Assembly: GCF_009765975.1 (NCBI RefSeq)
Contig: NZ_LMUJ01000033.1
Span: forward strand, 19,006-62,374
From: Acidisphaera sp. S103
GTDB taxonomy: Bacteria > Pseudomonadota > Alphaproteobacteria > Acetobacterales > Acetobacteraceae
DNA length: 43,369 nt
Reading direction: 5' to 3'
Positions 1 through 8,673 of this stretch are shown here, one piece after another. Position 1 is the first letter of the stretch; every line of letters starts with the position of its first letter. A program made the translations under genes and the position numbers. Under the pieces are notes generated by a model. That model worked only from the letters and a program-made list of their open reading frames with translations, ran no database searches and was not told where the DNA came from.

Positions 1-2
1 AC

Positions 3-326
3 ATGCGCGATTCGCCGTCCCTGGCGATCGTGTCCCGCCTGGCCGGCGACGGCGCCGTCATCCGCGCGTTCGACCCCGAAGGTATGGAGCAGGCCCGTCC
101 CCTGCTCCCTGCATCGGTGCACTACTGCGCCGATGCGCTCGACGCGGTAGCCGACGCCGATGCCCTGGTGCTGATTACGGAATGGAACGAATTCCGAGCC
201 CTGGCGCCGATCCGGCTGCGCGACGCGATGCGCGGCACGGTGATGGTCGATTTGCGCAACGTCTATGATCCGGTGGCGATGCGGGAGGTCGGGTTCGACT
301 ATCACGGTGTCGGACGATCTCGGTGA
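3..326 (+). CDS. ugd: UDP-glucose 6-dehydrogenase, C-terminal part (5' end outside window)
   Basis: About 107 residues of the UDP-binding C-terminal domain of the UDP-glucose/GDP-mannose dehydrogenase family. Visible hallmarks are the IRAFDPEGMEQAR segment, the VLITEWNEFRAL stretch and the closing VDLRNVYDP motif, all standard for this domain. The enzyme oxidises UDP-glucose to UDP-glucuronate with two NAD+ in the cytoplasm. The NAD-binding domain and catalytic Cys lie upstream of the window; the reading frame is open to the window edge, so the Met at position 3 is probably internal. The next gene uses the product of this reaction, so the two form a UDP-glucose to UDP-xylose pathway. A hairpin terminator candidate follows about 60 bp downstream, suggesting separate transcripts. 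Confidence 0.9.
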   Translation: MRDSPSLAIVSRLAGDGAVIRAFDPEGMEQARPLLPASVHYCADALDAVADADALVLITEWNEFRALAPIRLRDAMRGTVMVDLRNVYDPVAMREVGFDYHGVGRSR

Positions 327-389
327 ATAGACGATGGCACATTTAATGATCCATGCGCATCTGCGCGTGATCATGCTCATCTGCGCGCT

Positions 390-411
390 GCCGCCGTAGG
401 GCGGCTGTTTT
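390..411 (+). terminator. Candidate Rho-independent terminator after ugd
   Basis: Six-base-pair GC stem GCCGCC/GGCGGC with a GTAG loop, followed directly by TGTTTT. It lies between the dehydrogenase stop and the decarboxylase start. The stem is short, so termination may be partial. Confidence 0.5.
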
Positions 412-498
412 CAGAAACTAACATTCCGTATTGCGCTTGGCTCTTAAACCACGGTAGCTACCTCACGATCGCTGATCATTTCACGCTAGAGGCTTACG

Positions 499-1452
499 AT
501 GCCCATTATTCGCAAACGTATCCTTATTACCGGTGGTGCGGGCTTTCTCGGCTCCCATTTGTGCCAGCGTCTTCTTGCTGAAGGAAATGATATCCTTTGC
601 GTAGATAACTATTTCACCGGCCGGAAGGACAACATCGCGCAGCTTCTCGGAGACAACAATTTCGAGGCGTTCCGCCACGACGTCACCTTCCCTTTGTTTG
701 TGGAAGTAGACGAAATCTACAACCTCGCCTGCCCAGCGTCCCCGGTCCATTATCAATTCGACCCGGTGCAGACCACCAAAACCAGCGTCATCGGCGCCAT
801 CAACATGCTCGGCCTTGCCAAGCGGGTCGGTGCCAAGATCCTGCAGTCATCCACCAGCGAGGTGTATGGCGACCCGGCCGTCCACCCACAGACCGAAGAT
901 TACCGCGGGAATGTCAATCCGCTCGGACCCCGTGCGTGTTATGATGAAGGTAAACGCTGCGCCGAGACGCTGTTTTTCGACTACCATCGCCAGCACAGGC
1001 TCCAGATCAAGGTGGCGCGAATTTTCAACACCTACGGCCCGCGGATGCATCCCAACGACGGCCGGGTTGTCTCCAACTTCATTGTCCAGGCTTTGAAGGG
1101 TGAGGATATCACCCTTTACGGCGATGGCATGCAGACGCGTGCCTTCTGCTACGTCGATGACCTGGTGGATGGACTTATCCGCCTGATGGGAACCGGATCG
1201 CAAATCACCGGTCCAATCAACATCGGCAATCCGCACGAAATACCCGTGCGTGAATTGGCGGAGAGAGTGATCGCTCTGATCAACTCCAAGTCGAAAATCG
1301 TGCATCGTCCCCTGCCGCAGGACGACCCGATGCAGCGCTGTCCGGATATCACCGTGGCGAAGCGCGAACTTGGATGGGAACCCAAGGTGCCGCTTGAGGA
1401 AGGGTTGCGCCGAACGATCGCCTACTTCGACCAGTTGCTAAGGAACCTCTGA
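499..1452 (+). CDS. uxs: UDP-glucuronate decarboxylase (UDP-xylose synthase), 3' end altered by IS insertion
   Basis: Extended short-chain dehydrogenase of 317 aa. It has an N-terminal Rossmann NAD-binding motif TGGAGFLG (residues 11-18), an SSTS segment at 117-120 and the catalytic YxxxK as Tyr148/Lys152, plus the [11 protein letters not shown] and [13 protein letters not shown] signatures of UXS proteins. It converts UDP-glucuronate to UDP-xylose in the cytoplasm. The ATG is preceded by AGAGG six bases upstream. The last codons are odd: the IS5-family element begins at 1442, so the final residues RNL and the stop codon come from the IS terminal repeat. Removing the element rejoins the frame as L-L-S-E-G-S-stop, with the original stop now at 2660-2662. 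The catalytic core is intact, so activity is probably retained. Confidence 0.93.
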   Translation: MPIIRKRILITGGAGFLGSHLCQRLLAEGNDILCVDNYFTGRKDNIAQLLGDNNFEAFRHDVTFPLFVEVDEIYNLACPASPVHYQFDPVQTTKTSVIGAINMLGLAKRVGAKILQSSTSEVYGDPAVHPQTEDYRGNVNPLGPRACYDEGKRCAETLFFDYHRQHRLQIKVARIFNTYGPRMHPNDGRVVSNFIVQALKGEDITLYGDGMQTRAFCYVDDLVDGLIRLMGTGSQITGPINIGNPHEIPVRELAERVIALINSKSKIVHRPLPQDDPMQRCPDITVAKRELGWEPKVPLEEGLRRTIAYFDQLLRNL

Positions 1453-2644
1453 ACAAGCCGTTCTCGACACGGCCACGGATCGATCTGTAGGAGGATAGCT
1501 GCAACGGCGGAGTTGGCTGAGATGCGGCAACTGACCCTGGCAAACGTAAGCTTCGACAAGCACAGCAAGCAAACCCGTCGGGCGAAGTTCCTGGCCGAGA
1601 TGGATCAGATCATGCCATGGCGCGAACTCTGTGCGCTGATCGAGCCGTTTTATCCCAAGCCCGGCAATGGCGGCCCACCGGTCGACCTGGAGCGCATGCT
1701 GCGGCTGCACGTCCTGCAGCATTGGTTCAACCTATCCGATCCGATGTTCGAGGAAGCCTTGTATGACTCCCTCCATGCGTCGCTTCGTTGGCATCGACCT
1801 CGGCCGCGAACCGGTGCCCGACGAAACCACGATCCTGAACTTTCGCCACCTGCTGGAGCGGCACGATCTCGGCAAAGCCCTGTTCGAGCGTGTGAACGAA
1901 CACCTTGCCTCCCAGGGGCTGAAGGTGGCAGGCGGCACCATCGCCGATGCCACCATCATCACAGCACCGAGCTCGACCAAGAACGAAGCCAAGGCACGGG
2001 ACCCGGAGACGCACCAAACCCGCAAGGGCCAGCGATGGTATTTCGGGATCGGGTTGCGAAGCGAACCGATGCTGCACATCGGCGTAGACAGCAAGACCAA
2101 GCTGATCCACTCGATGACGACTACAGCCGCGAATGTCCATGATGCCAAGGTGCTGGGCGATCTGCTGCATGGCAACGAGACACGGGTGTATGGCGACCAG
2201 GCCTATCGAGGTCAGGCGACGATGATCTGTGCGTGTGCGCCGAATGCCAAGGACTTCACCAACCGGCGTTATCGTCACCGCGGCGTGGTTGACGGGGTGG
2301 AACGCGGCAAGAACCGCACGAAATCCGGGGTCCGCGCCAAGGTCGAGCACCCGTTCGGGGCGATCAAGCGGGTGTTCGGCTTTGCCAAGGTGCGCTACCG
2401 CGGGCTGGCGAAGAACACGCAACGGCTGTGGGTCAGCTGCGGTCTGGTCAATTTGTTCGTTGTCCGCCATCTGCTGCTGCGTGCCCGACAGCAGCCGTGC
2501 ATGCGGCGTGCGTCTGTCGAGCCTCGAACGGGCCGAATTCGGTTGCCGGTTTATGCAGCAAGTCGCGGATGGTCAGTCCGTGACTGTCGGGCGAGGCTCG
2601 TTGTTGCTCCAACCCCCGCCGGGATCGGCTTATTCAGAGGTTCC
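1442..2644 (+). mobile_element. IS5-family insertion sequence, complete ends
   Basis: A 1203-bp element with 19-bp terminal inverted repeats, GGAACCTCTGAAcAAGCCG on the left and the same with one mismatch (t for c) on the right. Flanking tetranucleotides are CTAA on the left (1438-1441) and TTAA on the right (2645-2648). Both fit the YTAR target of IS5-group elements but differ by one base from a perfect duplication. The element carries a transposase interrupted by a frameshift. It sits inside the last codons of the UDP-xylose synthase gene. Confidence 0.88.
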
Positions 2645-2662
2645 TTAAGCGAGGGATCGTGA
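1522..2662 (+). pseudogene. IS5-family transposase, frameshifted
   Basis: The first part (ATG at 1522) encodes the N-terminal IS5 domain through FEEALYDS. About position 1765 the family sequence continues in the next frame as SMRRFVGIDLGREPVPDET and on through the DDE region, with ADATIITAPSS, YGDQAYRG and RVEHPFGAIKRVFGF. One extra base in the tccctcc run explains the shift. The join is not at an obvious slippery heptamer, so inactivation is more likely than programmed frameshifting. The second frame has no stop inside the element: it runs through the right inverted repeat and ends at TGA 2660-2662 in flanking DNA, the original stop of the interrupted uxs gene. Confidence 0.82.
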
Positions 2663-2775
2663 TCTCTGCATTGACCATGTGGTCGGTCATCTGACTCCGG
2701 GGCTCGGCGCACATCAGCGACGCTCGTCGACGCGCCGCTCATCGCATTCGTATAGCTAGCCGCGATCAACGCCTA

Positions 2776-3897
2776 TCATCCACCGAAGCGGTTGCGATAG
2801 TCCTTGCGCAAAAGCTCGGCCTCTTCAAGCTGGCCCGCCTGGTCCAAAGCTTCGGCGCCGCGAAGGTAAGCCTCCTTGTTATTAGGAAAGACGTCCCGAA
2901 GCGTTGCAAAGGCCTTGGCGGCGCCGGAAAAGTCGCGGCGACGCAGCAGGAGCATTCCCAACTCGGCCATAGGACGCGGTTCCCTAGGAAAGTGATCGAC
3001 AGCGTCGCGAAGCACCTGTTCGGCATCATCTGTTGCACCGAGTTTGTCCAACGCGCCGGCTGCATTGAAAACGGCGACGATATGCATGGGAAAGTGTTGC
3101 ACCATGTACTTCCAACGCGAAATCGCTTCCGGGATATCGCCCTTGGTTTGCGCGGATATCGCGAGGCCAATACCGACACTCGGGTCTATTGGATAACGAA
3201 CACGGGCCCGCGCCAATAGGGCATCCGCCTCATCGTACCGGCCGAGCTTGACCATGGCCTGAGCGGCGCCCGTATAGCCGCTGAGGTGGTCGAAGCGGGT
3301 TAGGACGACGGTCCATCGCTCTAATGCCTGGTCCCAATCCTGCTGGATGTCGGCAAGGCGACCATATTCCATGAATCCAAGAACCTCGTCCGGAAATCGC
3401 GCCATCGTCTGCCGCGTCAGGGCTTCGGCGTCCGGCAGGCGATTAAGCCCACGTAATGCCATCACGCCGAACGCGTACCCATCCATCACATTCGGAAACT
3501 GCTTTCGGACCTTTGCCCACCGCTCGGCCGCGGATTCATGGTCGCCCCTGACGCGGGCGACGTGAGCCAAACCTATCGCGCACCGCTGATCGTTAGGGCT
3601 TTTGCGGAGACCCTCCTGCATCAAGGCATCGGCTTCGTCGAAGCGGCGCAGACCGAGCAGAACATTAACCGCGAGGTGAGAGTCCAAGGTCTGGTTGGGA
3701 TATCGCTCGACCGCCTCGGCCCAGATTTCGGCGGCACGACGCACGTCATCTATCTCCAGCGCGGCCAGCGCTTCGGTCATTGCGTCCTGGAACCTAAAAA
3801 AGGCCCATTCGCGTGCGTCGCCCCGCTGGCGCCGGAGGTCACGCAGGATTTCCCGGCGTTCTCGCCAATTTCGCCAAATTTCAAGGAGACCAGCCAT
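2776..3897 (-). CDS. Tetratricopeptide-repeat protein
   Basis: A 373-residue protein built from repeated helical pairs of TPR type, for example the segments around DDVRRAAEIWAEAVERYPNQ, RFDEADALMQEGLRKSPND, DHESAAERWAKVRKQFP and DFSGAAKAFATLRDVFPNN. The W/A-L-G-Y/A-F-P pattern recurs roughly every 34-36 residues from about residue 40 to the C-terminus. The N-terminus (residues 1-35) is highly charged and carries no signal peptide, so it is probably cytoplasmic. It is transcribed divergently from the SGNH hydrolase at 4022. TPR proteins of this kind are common in exopolysaccharide and glycosylation loci, where they act as protein-interaction scaffolds; the partner here is unknown. Confidence 0.75.
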   Translation of the reverse strand: MAGLLEIWRNWRERREILRDLRRQRGDAREWAFFRFQDAMTEALAALEIDDVRRAAEIWAEAVERYPNQTLDSHLAVNVLLGLRRFDEADALMQEGLRKSPNDQRCAIGLAHVARVRGDHESAAERWAKVRKQFPNVMDGYAFGVMALRGLNRLPDAEALTRQTMARFPDEVLGFMEYGRLADIQQDWDQALERWTVVLTRFDHLSGYTGAAQAMVKLGRYDEADALLARARVRYPIDPSVGIGLAISAQTKGDIPEAISRWKYMVQHFPMHIVAVFNAAGALDKLGATDDAEQVLRDAVDHFPREPRPMAELGMLLLRRRDFSGAAKAFATLRDVFPNNKEAYLRGAEALDQAGQLEEAELLRKDYRNRFGG

Positions 3898-4021
3898 GGA
3901 AGTAACCCGAACCTGAGCCGACCCATTTTAGGTGCGAGCGCCGGAAAAGCCAATGATTTAGATAAATTGAATCCGGACAGATGATGCCCTATAGGAAAGG
4001 GCCTCTGGTAGAAAACCTGCA

Positions 4022-5329
4022 GTGATCAACCATTTACGCACCCGCCCCCTGGCTCCGCGGCGCTATCGGCTGACCAGAAATCTGTCTGGAACGTTGACGC
4101 CCAGGATCGGCGTTGATGATCCGGCGCTATCGACGTGGCTGTTCATTGTTCCGATCGAAGCACCCTGTCACGCTGTCAGGCTTGGCTTTGCAAATCCATA
4201 CGGCTTTACGCAGACAATCGTTAAAGCCAGCGTTTATCCCTCGGACAGTTACAGCGACGCCGCGACCGCGCTGACAACACCCGGTACTGCGGTCAAGCCA
4301 ACCGGCGGGGCTCCTGGGACGAGGATCGGCTGGGAACTGGGCAATGGTTTCGATGTCGCGGCGATCAACAGCCGGGCGAACGTGCGTACGCACATACTTC
4401 CGGGTGTTGCGTCGAACCGGGACAACGCGGCTGGGCCGTACACGATCGCATGGTCTGACTTTTGCCCATGCACCTCCATCCCCCGCGCGGATGGCAGTGC
4501 GACGCCATTGCTTTTCATCTACGTGACGCTCGGTGGTACCGATTTTGTCGGCGGCCCGACGGGGATTCTCGCTTTCAACCAGGACCCCACCGCGGCCCGT
4601 GGGCGGTGCTTCTACGGCTTGCGCGCCAGCACATTGGGGAAGGACTTCGCGGACCATCCGGAGGGGAGCCGATGGAGCCCGCTGGGCGAGCCCCCCTTCT
4701 GCCCAGCGCTTTGGGTGCAGTATCTGACGATGACGCCCGGCTATCAGATCGTGCAGATAGGTGATTCACTGTCCTCGGGACCGAGCAACGATGGTTGCAG
4801 CGCGTCGGTCTGGCGAGCAGCCGCCGACCTGTCGTCGCCTCGTCTGCCCATCGAGTTCTGTAACATGGCCTGGGCTGGAACCGGGACGGCTGTGTATGAT
4901 GTTTTGTTGACGAATAATGCGGCGAGCCTGCGGCCGAGTGTCGTGACCGCGCAGCCGATTTCTCGCAACGATGGGTTCACGACCGCTAGCATCGAGATGT
5001 TGATCGCGCGCAAGCTGGCGCTGCTGGATGCGCTGTCTTCCTATGGAACGGAATTGATTTGGAATATTCCGGCCTGTTCATCGTTGAACGGGAATGCCCA
5101 GCAGATCGAGATCTTCAAGGCGATGCGGCATAATCTGCTGGCAGCTGGCTGTACGGCGGGCACGCCGGTGATCGACGCGCCGGCCATTATCGGCCATCTC
5201 GCGGCAGACGCGCCTTGGGATTATGCACCCGGGTACAGCGACGATAATCTGCATCCGAATACCGCAGGGGTAGAGGCCGTTGTCGCAGCTGCGACCGCGG
5301 CGCTACGACAGTTGGGAGGGTTACCGTGA
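4022..5329 (+). CDS. SGNH/GDSL-type hydrolase with N-terminal accessory domain
   Basis: 435 aa from a GTG start. The C-terminal half is SGNH-like: block I is IGDSLSSG with Ser249 as predicted nucleophile, and the closing DDNLHP motif gives Asp408 and His411 of the triad. Residues 1-240 form a separate, probably beta-rich domain without a recognised family. There is no obvious signal peptide, although the N-terminus is basic. SGNH proteins in glycan loci usually add or remove O-acetyl groups on polysaccharide, and that is the likely role. The stop codon overlaps the GTG of the next gene (GTGA), indicating translational coupling. A second, unrelated-looking SGNH protein is encoded at 12316. Confidence 0.72.
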   Translation: MINHLRTRPLAPRRYRLTRNLSGTLTPRIGVDDPALSTWLFIVPIEAPCHAVRLGFANPYGFTQTIVKASVYPSDSYSDAATALTTPGTAVKPTGGAPGTRIGWELGNGFDVAAINSRANVRTHILPGVASNRDNAAGPYTIAWSDFCPCTSIPRADGSATPLLFIYVTLGGTDFVGGPTGILAFNQDPTAARGRCFYGLRASTLGKDFADHPEGSRWSPLGEPPFCPALWVQYLTMTPGYQIVQIGDSLSSGPSNDGCSASVWRAAADLSSPRLPIEFCNMAWAGTGTAVYDVLLTNNAASLRPSVVTAQPISRNDGFTTASIEMLIARKLALLDALSSYGTELIWNIPACSSLNGNAQQIEIFKAMRHNLLAAGCTAGTPVIDAPAIIGHLAADAPWDYAPGYSDDNLHPNTAGVEAVVAAATAALRQLGGLP

Positions 5330-6681
5330 TTGCCCTTAGGTCGTTTGCATTGTTCATTCTGCTTGCCGGCTTGGTCCATCCGGCGGTCGGGGCAACGCCC
5401 GGTGAAACCGGCCTTGTCGCCGGCGGATCCGCCAATGGGCATGAGACGCCAGTTCCCAGCAATGCCACCGGCAGCCAGGCGAAGCGTCCTCTTCCGGTCT
5501 GGTTTTATGGCAGCACATGGTATCCTTACGTTATTGTGGATGACGCCACGGGCGATTATGTGGATACTTCGAAAACGCCAAGTCCACTCATAAGTCCTGC
5601 GACAAACTCTGTTTCAGGCTCGGTCCCTCGGACAAGCGCAAGGCACGACGTACCCGGAAAAGCAACATACCGAGATACAGCCTCGAACCCGCCCAAGACG
5701 GTCGGTCTATGGCATCCTGGTTATGCGTTGCAGGGAGATTTCGACGCCATGTTCGAACCAGGCGCACGTTGGAATCCGTCGGCTATCCAGGTTCTGGTGC
5801 TGGATCTCACCGAGATTTCTTTCAACCCCAAGGCGAGCACAATCGTGGCCTGGTCGAATGCGCATCCCAACATAAAGATAGCCTTTAACGACGGCCTGAT
5901 TGCGCTCGGCCCGGATTCAGGCTGTGTCAGCCAAGGTGGTCAGAATTATCCACCTAAAGGCACGCCACTGGCTGCCAATGCAGAAGGCATGGCTTTTTTT
6001 CAAAATTTTTCTCAATCCAGAGGGGATTTTAATACCGCTGGGATCAATCCTCTCAAGAAGTGGAAAGCTTTGGGAGGCCGGGTGGACATCATACTGATGG
6101 ATACGCCGATATCAAACGGAGTGGGTCGGTGCAGCTTTACAATACCTCGACTTGTGAGTTTCATGGTACCCACGGCGGAGCAAATTCTAAAGCTCTATCC
6201 CACTGTACAATTTGACTTTCAGCAAGGACCAACAGACTGGCCCGATAATCAGTTCGTTGACTATGCTTTGCAGTTTTTCAAAGAGTTTCCCAAGCAGGTT
6301 ATCAATCCTGTTACCCACGTCGGTGTTCCGGTCTCCTATGCCGATCTAGATATAGATTTTGTTATCGACAGGAATCGAAAGCCGCCGGTTCCTGTCTACA
6401 CAACAAACGGTGTAGCCGGCACACTCAACACGGTACTTCCCGCCTTTGCTGCGGCGGGTGTCGGGGTGAGCGCACTCATTGACGCCGCTCAAATAAAAGG
6501 CGAGACGCAAGCGCAATATATTGCCCGTCTCATCACGTATCGGCAGCAGTTACTCAATTCTGGCCTGCCACTTGATCACATAATAATTCAGCCCTTTGGT
6601 GGTGCGCATTACATCGACTGGGTGCTGAACAACATGCCGGACACGTCGCCTTCGGCTTTGACGTGGATGCTTGGACATTGA
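5326..6681 (+). CDS. Exported protein of unknown function
   Basis: 451 aa starting at GTG that overlaps the preceding stop by four bases. The N-terminus has a classical signal peptide: Ala-Leu-Arg, then the hydrophobic FALFILLAGLVHPAVG and a probable cleavage after VGA. No family is recognised. The mature part has features seen in TIM-barrel glycosidase-like folds (repeated strands such as IQVLVLDLTEISF, IKIAFNDGL, VDIILMDTPIS and VQFDFQQG, spaced by helices), but no catalytic pair can be assigned. Coupling to the SGNH hydrolase suggests joint action on an exported or surface glycan. Codon use is somewhat AT-richer towards the 3' half. Confidence 0.6.
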   Translation: MIALRSFALFILLAGLVHPAVGATPGETGLVAGGSANGHETPVPSNATGSQAKRPLPVWFYGSTWYPYVIVDDATGDYVDTSKTPSPLISPATNSVSGSVPRTSARHDVPGKATYRDTASNPPKTVGLWHPGYALQGDFDAMFEPGARWNPSAIQVLVLDLTEISFNPKASTIVAWSNAHPNIKIAFNDGLIALGPDSGCVSQGGQNYPPKGTPLAANAEGMAFFQNFSQSRGDFNTAGINPLKKWKALGGRVDIILMDTPISNGVGRCSFTIPRLVSFMVPTAEQILKLYPTVQFDFQQGPTDWPDNQFVDYALQFFKEFPKQVINPVTHVGVPVSYADLDIDFVIDRNRKPPVPVYTTNGVAGTLNTVLPAFAAAGVGVSALIDAAQIKGETQAQYIARLITYRQQLLNSGLPLDHIIIQPFGGAHYIDWVLNNMPDTSPSALTWMLGH

Positions 6682-7009
6682 AGATGGAAAATGTCCAGAA
6701 GATGGGGGATGAGTTGGCTAACGGTCGGCCAGCCACCCGGAGAGGCGTTAATCAAGTCGAGGTGAAAGGCCCAGCGGGGTTAAACGTATGCCACGGGAAA
6801 TGGGCCAGGAGCAAAGTAGATCTTGCCGCGTGCATCGAGGGGCGCACGCCGAGCTTCGGTGAAACCGAAGGAGTCAATGCTGATGACGACTGTTTAGGAT
6901 ATGCTGATTGAACAACTTTACCGAGGATTATATAACCCAAGCGGCAACGATCTTGACACCCAGCGAGCGGCAAGGGTGGGATATAACCAAGCCCATAAGG
7001 AGATTGGCG
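6682..7009 (+). other. Intergenic region without a convincing gene
   Basis: About 330 bp between the exported protein and the coupled small ORF. A short open frame (6663-6911, GTG start) has no family features. A perfect hairpin CTTCGGT/ACCGAAG with a GAA loop lies at 6854-6870 without a T-run. The stretch ends with the strong AAGGAG ribosome-binding site of the next small ORF. Confidence 0.4.
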
Positions 7010-7165
7010 ATGATTGAATGCCAGTGCATTCAGCCGATGGACGGAACAGGTGTCCGCGTGATTTGCAACACTTGTTCGCGCCCGGAACCGCAGTCAGTCA
7101 CATACACGGGACCAGGCTCAAAAAATCGCAGACCTTTCGCACGACGCATCGAAAGAAAAATTTAA
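7010..7165 (+). CDS. Small Cys-containing protein, translationally coupled to GT61
   Basis: 51 aa. Supported by a strong Shine-Dalgarno AAGGAG at 6997-7002 (seven bases before ATG) and by its TAA overlapping the ATG of the GT61 gene (TAATG). The sequence starts MIECQC and contains a second pair CNTC, giving a CxC...CxxC arrangement that could bind a metal, followed by a very basic C-terminus (KNRRPFARRIERKI). No family is recognised. It may be a real microprotein or a leader ORF that controls GT61 translation, since the GT61 start has no good Shine-Dalgarno of its own. Confidence 0.45.
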   Translation: MIECQCIQPMDGTGVRVICNTCSRPEPQSVTYTGPGSKNRRPFARRIERKI

Positions 7166-8226
7166 TGTCTGACTTTTTATCTTTTCGTGACGTCCCGGAT
7201 ACCGAATTTCTAAAAATATCAGATTCTTCATATGTTCTTCCTGAGCCACCTCGATTCATATTTGGTCCCATGTCGTCCGATTTAACTGAATGCTATTTTG
7301 GGCATGGATCGGTTGGCGAGATTGGATGCCATGTCGGCAGAGAAATTCAGGTATCAAACGGATATCTCATGATGAGAAACGATATCCCAATTACGTGCGC
7401 TAACTCCAACATACATGATGCTTATGTCGCGACGCTATTAGACAAATATACAGCCGATAAAATCACTACCTTAAGTGAACCTCATGCCCTCATTGCTGGG
7501 CCAGGATATAATATCTTTGGCCATTGGCTTGTAGAACACCTCCCTAAGATTTGGCTTCTTGAGCGCGCGGGGTTCGATGTGGACAGAATAAAATATATAA
7601 TTCCGAGCGACGCTCCATCGTTTGTGCCAAACCTTCTCGCCCTTGTTGGCATCTCAGAGCACATGATTACGCGCAACGATGTCGCCAACGAAGTGCTAAA
7701 GCTGGAGACCCTCATCGTACCAAGCATTATGCACGATGGCGTGCGGTTTTCTCCGTTATTCCGTGACGCAGCAAACTACCTTATGAGCAGAATTCGGGCC
7801 AGGTTTGATGTTTCGCCAAGGCAGCGTGGTAGGCGGATCTTCATCGTTCGGCCAAACCATATCAGGGCTGTGAGCGATCGCGAAAAATGGCACACCTTAG
7901 CAAAAGACCATGGCTTTGAATTGGTCAGCCCAGAGCTTATGCCGCTTGCCGAACAAGTGCGGTTAATGGGAGAGACGTCGCACTTAGCGGGCGAATATGG
8001 GTCTGGGTTGCATCTTTCAGTGTTTAGCCCACCTGGGCTTGTAGTCACCGCCATCCGAGGTTCAGGCCGGCACCCAGCCTTTCTTCAGAGCGGCATGGGA
8101 GACGTATTAGGCCACAAGACCGGATACCTCTTCGGGACCAATAACACGAGTGACTTGAGTAGTGGCTTCAGCATTAATGAAAAAGATTTAATGGCATGTT
8201 TGAGGGTGATCAGGAGGTTGGTATGA
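7165..8226 (+). CDS. Glycosyltransferase family 61 protein (DUF563)
   Basis: 353 aa when started at ATG 7165, where the GT61-like sequence begins; an upstream in-frame ATG at 7018 would add an unrelated extension overlapping the small ORF. Family signatures are YNIFGHWLVEHLPKIWLLE (about residues 114-132), the R-x-x-R/I-x-I-x-R strand GRRIFIVRPNH, and the C-terminal ELMPLAEQVRLMGETSHLAGEYGSGLHLSVF segment around residue 275, equivalent to the EQ...hGagl motif of DUF563. GT61 includes plant beta-1,2-xylosyltransferases, and bacterial members act in surface polysaccharide synthesis, which fits the UDP-xylose genes upstream. It is markedly AT-richer than flanking genes, suggesting transfer. No transmembrane segment is visible. 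Confidence 0.8.
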   Translation: MSDFLSFRDVPDTEFLKISDSSYVLPEPPRFIFGPMSSDLTECYFGHGSVGEIGCHVGREIQVSNGYLMMRNDIPITCANSNIHDAYVATLLDKYTADKITTLSEPHALIAGPGYNIFGHWLVEHLPKIWLLERAGFDVDRIKYIIPSDAPSFVPNLLALVGISEHMITRNDVANEVLKLETLIVPSIMHDGVRFSPLFRDAANYLMSRIRARFDVSPRQRGRRIFIVRPNHIRAVSDREKWHTLAKDHGFELVSPELMPLAEQVRLMGETSHLAGEYGSGLHLSVFSPPGLVVTAIRGSGRHPAFLQSGMGDVLGHKTGYLFGTNNTSDLSSGFSINEKDLMACLRVIRRLV

Positions 8227-8673
8227 CGGTGGCGATGGCGATGCGGCGAGGAGGAGTTATATCAGCTGCCGGAAGTGGTGACTCGCCTTGTGATCAGGAG
8301 CGACGCGGGTAGATGCGATTGAAGAGCTACTCGGGCAACGAGAACTGAACATGGCGATCCCCTGGCGTCCACCCCTCAGGCAGGCAGGCGGCCTGCTCTG
8401 ATGATAAGGTGTAGGCTCGGCGCCCTGGTGCTGGCTTTGGTGTTGGAGGGCGGCGCGCGCAGTTCGGAAATAGATCGGCAAACGCTGTTCGACTGGGTGT
8501 GGATCGCAAGAATGGAAGTGGGCCCAACTTGGGTGCGCCGCCGCGCGAGCAGCAGGTGGTTCAACGGGTGCGGCTATGTCAGAAACCTTCACGCCACATT
8601 TGCGAAAAGCGCTTGAGTTGAGTGCCAAAGCAATTTATTCGACCCACGTCACTCATCATATTGGAACCAGAAA
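8227..8673 (+). other. Intergenic region holding an IS630 relic
   Basis: About 450 bp between GT61 and the first methyltransferase. Apart from the IS630-like fragment near 8400-8590 nothing gene-like is seen. Confidence 0.45.
8401..8590 (+). pseudogene. IS630-family transposase N-terminal fragment
   Basis: The translation LGALVLALVLEGGARS-SEIDRQTLFDWV matches the typical helix-turn-helix start of IS630 transposases (pattern R-x-L-A-x-x-L-V-L-E-G ... DRQTLRDWV). After about 8520 the similarity seems to continue in another frame (GAPPREQQVV, like the PRLSPEQ segment). The fragment is short, deleted within the HTH and lacks the DDE domain, so it is a dead remnant. A longer IS630 relic lies at 40079-40970. 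Confidence 0.5.

Noticed and set aside
6663..6911. 82-codon plus-strand open frame
   Set aside because: Weak start, overlaps the exported-protein gene, no family or codon-use support.
7018..7164. 49-residue N-terminal extension of GT61
   Set aside because: Out of character with the family and overlaps a better small ORF; ATG 7165 adopted.
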